Shown here: positions 21,248-27,827 of the stretch, piece by piece
How positions within the stretch are numbered: the first letter of the stretch is position 1
Layout of the letters: each line of letters opens with the position of its first letter
Assembly: GCA_034698045.1 (NCBI GenBank)
Contig: JAQGAU010000461.1
Coordinates: forward strand, 1-27,827
Direction of reading: 5' to 3'
DNA length: 27,827 bases
DNA from: Paramacrobiotus richtersi
Taxonomy: Eukaryota > Tardigrada > Eutardigrada > Parachela > Macrobiotidae
Made by a program: the position numbers and the translations under genes
Notes under the pieces: model-generated
What the model was told of the DNA's origin: nothing
The model's database searches: none
Seen by the model: only the letters and a program-made list of their open reading frames with translations

Positions 21248-23104
21248 TATTGCTCGCATCCTGACGGCGTATTGTAATAACGGTAACGTGAAACTTGATA
21301 GTTGACACAGACGTCACACAGTACTCGCAGTGATGGATATGGCGTAAATGTATCGATCGGTACTCGTAAGTCGTAACCTGCACAGTTAAAGTTTCCGGGG
21401 TGTATCGAAAACGTGGCGACCACGGACGTGGTTGTGGTCGACTGTGGTCGTGGTTTCCGGTGACCTTTGTGGTTGACGGTGGTTGTGGTTTCCTGTGACC
21501 TTTGGTGGTCATTAGTAGTCGACTGTGGTTGTGCTGAATTTTGCCGTTCAGTGTTCAGCGCTCGAATTTAAACGCTTTGGCTCATTACACTTCTGTGAAC
21601 GTCTAAATTGCTTCGTTTTACTGTATTTTTATTGGAGTCATTGTTGATTGTTGTTAGATCATGCGTTTAAACGGCCGCGCTGTTGCAGTACTTCGTGACA
21701 AATGACTTCAAACCTGTAGCGTACAGATACCACAGACGTGTCAAGAAGAGTTTGATCATGCGGCTGTTTTAGTGATTTACACATGTCGGAAAAGGGCACT
21801 GACCCGCGCTTTTTTTCTTAATGGAAGGTTATGACTGTAAATAGCAACATGCCCGATTTCGGTGCATTCCTGTGTCTTTGATCGTAGCGCTGTAAACAGA
21901 TTTCGAATTTAGGATAAGCGTTTCGAACGATACATAGGCGCGGCCAGTTGCGGGTATGAAAAATTTATCACGGCTGCATTCACGGAAACTTCAGGTAAGC
22001 ATTCAGTTCACAACAAAGAAAGGGAGGGCACGGTCGCCCGGCTACGGCAGCTGCACAATTATTAGCCAATCACATGCGCTACATGAAAGTGGGCAAATGG
22101 ATTTTAAATGGCGCGAGTTACTACTGTATTGAACGGCAGCCGAACGTTGCACTGAATAACTGTATTTTATAGTTAGAATCTGCCTGCACAGTACTTTGCA
22201 CACTGATACAATAACCACCGAAAAGGTTTAAATATCAGCTCTTTAAATTTGAAACGTTTTTGAATTACCACCGCACTTCACGTCCAGTTTAAGTCGGTAT
22301 CTGATGTCTGCATTAATGACCCTAATTAAGCGCTGCTTCTGGAAGGAAAATGGTGGAAGTGCGTTCCGGAGAAGTTGTGAAGTAAGCTAGTAGCAAGAAA
22401 TATTTTTGTATTATAGCTTCAGCTTCGGTTAACAGCTAATCGCAACACTTAGTAGCATTCTGAATTGCGCTGATGGCAAATCCATGTCAATATCCGACCG
22501 CTTGTCGGAATGCGATTCATCTGGGAATAACGTCACTATATTCGAAAGCGGTGGCACGGTGGCACCATCGATTCGAGCTCAGTGCAAGATACTACCGCTC
22601 TCAACGATGATGTAGATAAAGTAGAACAATCAAATTCAGGTAGTTGTAGCAGTGCCTTGTGGCGAATCGTTCAAATATCAGCGGCGCTGACGCTGAACAC
22701 TGAACGGCAAATTTCAGCACAACCACAGTCGACCGCTAATGACCACCAAAGGTCACAGGAAACCACAACCACTGTCAACCACAAAGGTCACCGGAAACCA
22801 CGACCACTGTCGACCACAATCACGTCCGTGGTCGCCACGTTTTCGATACACCCAAGTTTGGGTGTGACGTTGTTTCGCCGCGTCGACTCCATCATTACAT
22901 CAGAACTTGTCGGTTTTGATACCGTCATTGCCAAGCTCATGACAGATCTGGTTATAATCAATATCCCTCACCCGGAACTTAGCCAAACCTTTTCATGTTT
23001 CTTCTACAATATAAAGCGTCGTTGAATCGGCAACGATAGTGTCCGCCATTTTGTCGTCATCCCGGATTATTCGTCATGTTGCAGGATTTCTTTCTGGATG
23101 TGTG
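21248..23104 (+). pseudogene. Partial chemoreceptor copy (5' flank and N-terminus) split by an insertion
   Basis: Two parts match the start of the intact receptor gene. The left part, 21248-21397, matches 26176-26302: shared CTCGCATCCTG, GGTAACGTGA, AGTTGAC and GTAAATGTATCGATCG. The right part, about 22923-23104, matches the first 60 codons at 26365-26550: shared CTTAGCCA, TCGGATTATTCG-like and TTTCTTTCTGGATGT blocks. The start codon is gone (TCATTGCC against TCATGGCA) and an early in-frame TGA is present (near 23023). Homology ends near 23104, so the membrane core was never copied or has been lost. The foldback-like element 21398-22853 sits between the two parts. Confidence 0.7.
21398..22853. 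mobile_element. Foldback-like non-autonomous element (1456 bp)
   Basis: Long inverted terminal repeats of about 160 bp (21398-21560 and 22692-22853) begin GGGTGTATCGAAAACGTGGC and match closely when reversed. Each arm contains diverged tandem units of about 36 bp with the core GTGGTTTCCGGTGACCTTT. The 9-bp flanks AAGTTTCCG (21389-21397) and AAGTTTGGG (22854-22862) directly abut the arms and agree at 7 of 9. Repeat-built arms and a 9-bp duplication resemble Drosophila Foldback elements (family knowledge). The 1.1-kb interior shows no coding frame. The locus at 26302 is the paralogous empty site. Confidence 0.75.
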
Positions 23105-24029
23105 GTAACGCAATCAACCTGCAGTCTTGATTAAGCAAAGCACGCATGAGCAGCCGATCTGCTTTTGAATCGCAATGGAATTCTTAAGGTATAATCTTGC
23201 TGGCCATAACAATTGTGGAACAAATATTACAGCATACGTTACGCAGCCATCGATTTACATTGTGAACGTAACCGTTAAACAAGTTTCCTGCAGTACTTTC
23301 GCCGCGTATCAACTATGCCCACTGACAGTGGGCCACTGTTCCGGGAGTTCCTAGTTTCCCAGATACCAATCGCATGACCGATCTGGTTCCGCGATCAGCA
23401 ATAACTCATAAGAACTTCCTGAGCAGTAACGGTATGTGTTGGTAAACGACCGGTAAGTGGTAGGAAAGCACGTAACAACCACGCACTAAGCTTAAGGATG
23501 CTATATCAAGAGAAACATTTCGAGTAATTCACGCTAAACAGTTTCCCAGCATAGTTACACGAATTTGCATGTTATGTTAACTAATACAATGGAGCAATAC
23601 TTCGAATAAATTGGAGCAGCCGCGCACGCGTGGATCGAGATAAAATCTGTACATTTTCACAGCAAGTCCGCAATTGTCGGCACCGTACACTCAAGCCCCG
23701 CAATTGTTGGAACACATCGAAGTACGGGATGTTGTTTGGAGTTTCAGTTTACAGTATTTATCTAGTGGAATGGGGTTATAATGGGGCCTGTAACACGCTT
23801 CCAGCAGGTACTGCAACACAGTTGCTGCAGTCGGGAGCTGAGCGAAGCAACTGACCAAAACGTTCTAGTGACAACAACCGAACAACGCCCCGCGACTTTC
23901 AGTACTCGGACATGTGATCCTAAGTTCTAGCTCTTTGTGCCGCTAACAGAATCTATAATAGCACTTAGCAGCTGAATCAGAAGTACGACGGTGTAGCGAC
24001 TCATGTTCAGCAATGCTTATTTCAGACTG
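23105..24029. other. Intergenic, no gene seen
   Basis: No reliable coding sequence. The astacin gene at 24030 should have an upstream exon encoding a signal peptide; I could not identify it here with confidence. Confidence 0.4.
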
Positions 24030-25374
24030 GAGAAACAGAATCCATTCCTCCGTCTTGTCCGCTCTCGACTCGCGGTCTGCCAGTGCGAACTGGCCATCGC
24101 AAAGCGATATTATTGAAGATGAGAGCCCGTCTGGCATGAGAACCCCTGCACAAAGGACTGGTCAACTGTTCTCGTACAACTACTGGCCAAACAACGAAAA
24201 GTGTATTCCTTTCTAGTTGCATCCGGCATTTGGTACGTTGGCGTAAGTTTATGTACTGAGCATGTCAGCTCAAATATACAGCAATAAACTTTTGAAGATG
24301 CTGACGCTGAAACTCGGCAAATGATCCTAAACGCCTTACGCACCATCGAGCGCCGGACCCACTCGTGTCTGACCTTCAAGATGTGGTCTGATGAATCGGA
24401 AAATATCTCTATTGACCCTGCCAGAGATGCCCGAGGGTACGAAGAACATTAACACAGCTATATACAAGATGGTGATTGGTAGTAAATCGTCCTAGCAGCC
24501 CACTGCTTGCAGATGCGAGGCGAGTGTGGGGCGCAATCCAGGTTGGAAAACCAGAACCCGACTAGGCAGTGAATGCATGAAACCGGGTATCATACTGCAC
24601 GAGCTGCTGCATGCTTTGGGATTCTTCCATGAACATGCCCGCCCAGATCGCGATGACTACCTTGACGTGTTTCCCGATCACATTGAACCAGGAAAGTACG
24701 ATCCCAACTTTATCATCCTGACCAACATGTCCAACCATGGGATTCAGTATGACCTTGAATCCATCATTCACTATTCACCACTGGCATTCGCCCAAAACCG
24801 CAACAGGCCGACCATGCTCCCGAAAGTGCGGATGCCCGTGAAAATGGGACACCAAGAGTACTTGAGTTCGTTGGATGTTAGTCATGTTAGTAAGCTGAAG
24901 AGAGCGTATGGCTGTATCGATGAGTATCTTGAACATGTGCCGCGTCCAGTTCAATTCACGTGTACGGTTGATCATTATGTAAATACAGCCGCGCTGTCCA
25001 CGACCATGTTACCGACAACGAGCACAGGTACCAGACTTTTGAAATTCTTAGTTCATACTACTTTTGCAAAAGAAAACGAACACGTGAAGAAAAATGTATT
25101 TATTGGCAAACTTTAGCATTTCCTTACAGGGGACACGGAAGGATGTTGTCCAAAGGCAAATCTGTTTTACTGCGGCTGGATATTGCCGGAGTCTTGCGGA
25201 AAGTGGGGTCAGCCGGACGATCTTTTCTGGTGCGAATCAAAGGGATCTCAGCCGCTTTTTCGTGAGTACTGCCACCGTGGATGCGGCGATGGAGGAATGG
25301 GCAACAGCGATTCCTGCAACGGCGATTCCTCACAGCCACTATATCGAGCGATTGTATCCAATGATATTGCATAA
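24030..25374 (+). pseudogene. Astacin (M12A) metalloprotease gene with in-frame stop
   Basis: Four exons join in phase: about 24030-24232, 24298-24436, 24513-25027, 25130-25374. Exon A has the end of a propeptide and the mature N-terminus (YNYWPNNEKCIPF). It then has TAG at 24214-24216 before LHPAF, and ends in phase 1. Exon B gives the helix and TIERRTHSCLTF. Exon C has GCEASVGR, the zinc site HELLHALGFFHE followed by HARPDRDDY, and the Met-turn region SIIHY where the family has S-x-M-H-Y. The domain closes at KLKRAYGC. Exon D adds a Cys-rich tail (GCCPKANLFYCGW, SCGKWG, FREYCHRGCG), somewhat ShKT-like. Astacins are secreted zinc endopeptidases. Because all splice phases and zinc ligands survive, the stop may be recent, an allele or a sequencing error. 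The signal-peptide exon is not found. Confidence 0.75.
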
Positions 25375-26175
25375 TGCACTCTGGTTTTGCTCATGTAGTA
25401 CAGTATACGTTCGGTCGTGACCTTTAAGTTTATTTGTTTTGTCTGCTTGGCTTTGCGTTCTAAATCAGAAGCACTCGGTACGCGATAGGTATTAAATAGT
25501 CGCAGAAGAGGACGCAATGACTAACGAGACCACGGCGATTTAAAATTAAGTGCTATCATCGCTGTTTTATGTGTACCAAGTATACTCTTCTGTAACGCTT
25601 CGACCAAGAAGACGTTATACGGAACTTTTAATATTCGGTTGCAGGCATCACAAAAACGACAAGGCTGCAATCGAAAGGGCTTACTGGAAGTGCAGCACCA
25701 TATGCAGCAAAATGATCGTGGCACGTTCCTGCAGCCATTGGGAACGAAAAAATGCGAACTTTCGGTTAATTATCGTCGCGAAAAGATACTTTCTAAGCCG
25801 TTGTCTGCAATAATCTCTGTAATTGCGGGTTCACGGCACGTTACCCCTTCGGAGAAATAACTGTTTTATCTTGGACTTACGGCAAACGGCACTTCTTCAT
25901 TACAAGCTGGCAACTTGGCGGAGAGCTTGCAAACGCACTGACGTTTAACCGGCAAAAAAGACACAAGTTGCGCCCTCGCTTTGGAATGAAAGTGCAGGAC
26001 CGGTCCAAACTTTGTACAATTTAAAATAGGATTTTTTGTTCTGGAAAGGCATTGCTGTCGGATGAAAAGTCGCCGACGCAGTGTAGCCAAAGAATGGTTG
26101 AGGGGGGAAATTCCTGGCAGGGCATTTGCTCTGTCAATATTTTTACCAACGGAACCGCAAATTTCGGATACACTC
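25375..26175. other. Spacer between astacin and receptor genes
   Basis: About 800 bp with no intact gene. It includes the possible FLYWCH-like fragment at 25604-25740. Confidence 0.4.
25604..25740 (+). pseudogene. Possible FLYWCH-type zinc-finger fragment
   Basis: Plus-strand translation gives LLIFGCRHHKNDK, eight residues later YWKCSTIC, then IVAR. This resembles the FLYWCH pattern of a hydrophobic strand, Gly-x-Arg-x-His-Lys, then Tyr-Trp-x-Cys and a further Cys. The terminal His-x-His is not seen. FLYWCH domains often occur in transposase-derived genes, so this may be a transposon relic. The match is short and I hold it weakly. Confidence 0.3.
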
Positions 26176-26302
26176 GCATCCTGTGGGAACGTATTCAGCC
26201 TGATACCGGTAACGTGATACTTGCCAGTTGACGCAAGAACATCTCCAGCTTTCTGATGACAGCGTAAATGTATCGATCGTCAACCTACACGGAAGGTTTC
26301 CG
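26176..26302 (+). repeat. 5' flank shared with the split chemoreceptor copy
   Basis: Matches 21248-21397 at several blocks, including the 16-bp GTAAATGTATCGATCG. It sits just upstream of the receptor start codon and may hold its promoter. Confidence 0.6.
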
Positions 26303-26367
26303 TTTTCCTTTGCAGCATCTCGCTAACTATAACCACTATATTACAGTATTCGAAATTTGAACTAATC

Positions 26368-27827
26368 ATGGCACAGCTAAATGACAGACCCAATCACAAT
26401 CAATCGATTTCCATTCTTAGCCAGTTCTTTTTGTGCTTCTTCCATAAGAACGTCTTGTCGAACCGGCAGCGATCGTGTCCGTCATTCTGGCAGCATCTCG
26501 GATTATTCGCTACACTGGGTTTCCTGCTGGTGTTCTTTCTGGATGTATACGATCTGATCTTATCCCAGCAGAATGGCCGGGATATAGCCTACCAAAAGGT
26601 CAACGTTATCGTTGTGATGATCGGGTATTCAACCAGTCAGATTGCGTATCTTCATGCCTGCTTGTCGTGTCTGTATACCATGCTAAACATCAAGAAGATT
26701 GTTCTTTGTATCGAGATTGTCAAGAATGCGGTGAAAATTCTGGAAATACGAATTGAAAGTTACAACAGAACTCGATGGATTGTTTATTGTTCGACGACAT
26801 TGGCATGTGTTTTGCCTGTAATTTTCGTTATATTCGATCCGAATTTTACGTTGTTTATGAGCATAAACTATGCATTCTGGAGTCTGACACGGTGGAAGTT
26901 CATCGTTTATGTTTATCTTATGCTGTCCGTAGCGAGATTCATCGGGATTCAAATGTTATTACTGCAATATAATCTTTGCTGTATAATACATCAGTGCACA
27001 CAAGAGTTGGTGTCCGATGTCCAGATTTTGTATGAGAATGTTAAAAAAGAAGCGCTGCCTTTGCAGAATTATGTACAGCATTTGAAAACGTTGCGACAAA
27101 AGCACGAAACAATCAGGAATATGGTGGAAGCGATGCAGGAAGCCTTCTCCGGGAAGTTTGTGATCGATCTCGTCACCGGGTTGTTCGAGATCCTGGTGGC
27201 CGTTTGCTGGTATTGTATGTGGATGGCCATTCCAAGCGCTGGGAATTCGTACAAAGCCAGTCGGATTTTTGTCACGTTTTGTGCTGGACTGATGCAGATG
27301 GTGTTGCTCATGAAGAAACCTCTGAAAATCAACCATACGGTAAAGGTAACCTTGCGGCTTCAGAAGCTAACATCATAAGGCTGTATTTCAGAGTAATCTC
27401 CTGGAAGATCTTTTGAAACAACTGGGACAAGAAAGATGGCAGCAACTTGACAAACAAGTATGTTTACGCCTTTACGGTTATTGGATCTTAAAGTGTCGTG
27501 CTTGTTCGACACGTTTCGTATCACGATTAGAACAGTTCAAGGCGCCGTCAATTACCACACAATTTCGTTTTGTGACTTCACTTTAGAGAAAAGCACCGTT
27601 CGGCGCATTTTACAACAGTTTCGAACGCTCTGATCTGACTGATCACATTTGAAATCAGTTTGAAAGAGTTCAGTTTTAAAGGGATGGATGGATGGATCCA
27701 TCCATGGATGGATGGATGGATCCAAGGGATGGATGGATGGATGGATCCATTTTTTTGGATGGATGTGGACAAAGAAGACCTGGCATAATTCGTCGTTGTT
27801 TTAAGCGAATTTCCCTGCTTACCTTCG
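26368..27827 (+). CDS. Gustatory-receptor-like seven-transmembrane protein, 3' end outside window
   Basis: Exon 1 (26368 to 27339, or 27345 with the alternative donor) encodes about 324 residues and starts MAQLNDRPNHNQS. Six hydrophobic segments are visible, at about residues 40-65 (GLFATLGFLLVFFLDVY), 78-105, 130-152, 174-208, 269-290 and 301-320. Length, loop spacing and the long loop before the fifth segment resemble the insect-type gustatory/odorant receptor superfamily, which form ligand-gated cation channels (family knowledge). A phase-0 donor (GTAAAG or GTAACC) joins to an acceptor ending 27391. Exon 2 (27392-27457, SNLLEDLLKQLGQERWQQLD) ends at another phase-0 donor, GTATGT. Phase-0 introns near the 3' end are typical of the family. 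The seventh segment, with the usual TY...QF motif, must lie beyond 27827. Reading on without the second intron gives a non-hydrophobic tail stopping at 27586, which I consider unlikely. Confidence 0.7.
27681..27766. repeat. GGAT tetranucleotide repeat with internal palindromes
   Basis: Blocks of GGATGGATGGAT are interrupted by GGATCCATCC reversals, so the tract can fold on itself. If the receptor model is right, it lies in the second intron. Confidence 0.85.

Noticed and set aside
21100-21512. Minus-strand frames of about 100 codons over the left foldback arm
   Set aside because: The composition is driven by the tandem GTGGT-type repeats, and there are no conserved features or splice support.
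22582-23025. 147-codon plus-strand frame through the right foldback arm
   Set aside because: It crosses the element boundary at 22853 and runs in repeat sequence, then in a decayed receptor copy. It shows no protein-family similarity.
1-27827. CRISPR array, bacterial operons or tRNA genes
   Set aside because: No regularly spaced direct repeats, no Shine-Dalgarno-linked gene runs, and no cloverleaf with box A and B motifs was seen. The genes are spliced and animal-like.

Overview
This is animal nuclear DNA. It has spliced genes with GT..AG introns, secreted extracellular protein families, a myotubularin-family gene, an arthropod-style gustatory-receptor-like gene and non-autonomous DNA transposons. 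The many very short introns (about 65-75 bp at some sites) and the receptor family suggest a small panarthropod, such as a crustacean or tardigrade. I cannot name the lineage from the sequence, and nothing in it looks bacterial.

Region 1 (1-9.4 kb, minus strand) is a head-to-tail tandem array of a secreted leucine-rich-repeat (LRR) family. Each complete unit has three exons: a signal peptide of about 14 residues, a short variable N-terminal exon, and a 591-nt exon with two or three LRR-like repeats and an LRRCT-like cap. Units 1 (905-2160) and 3 (5736-6948) are intact. Unit 2 (2705-4223) is broken by a transposon inside exon 2. Unit 4 (8436-9352) is decayed, and unit 0 (about 445-492) is a deletion remnant. 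A decayed F-box gene (7562-8130) lies between units 3 and 4, and its intact relative (10293-11211) lies beyond unit 4. LRR and F-box copies are therefore interleaved on one strand, as expected if blocks holding both were duplicated.

Region 2 (11.95-19.86 kb, plus strand) is one complete 11-exon gene whose exons join in frame to 715 codons. It is a catalytically dead myotubularin of the MTMR10/11/12 type. Its introns are strikingly AT-rich, unlike the flanking DNA.

Region 3 (20.3-27.8 kb) holds a small secreted six-cysteine protein (minus strand) and a partial duplicate of a chemoreceptor 5' end, split by a 1456-bp foldback-like element. It also holds a four-exon astacin metalloprotease gene with an in-frame stop and a substituted Met-turn, a possible FLYWCH-like fragment, and a gustatory-receptor-like gene that runs off the right edge.

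I found no operon or evident shared pathway. The coherent themes are birth and death of secreted and receptor families, and repeated insertion of small inverted-repeat elements. All exon models were built by eye from splice consensus, phase and paralogue comparison.
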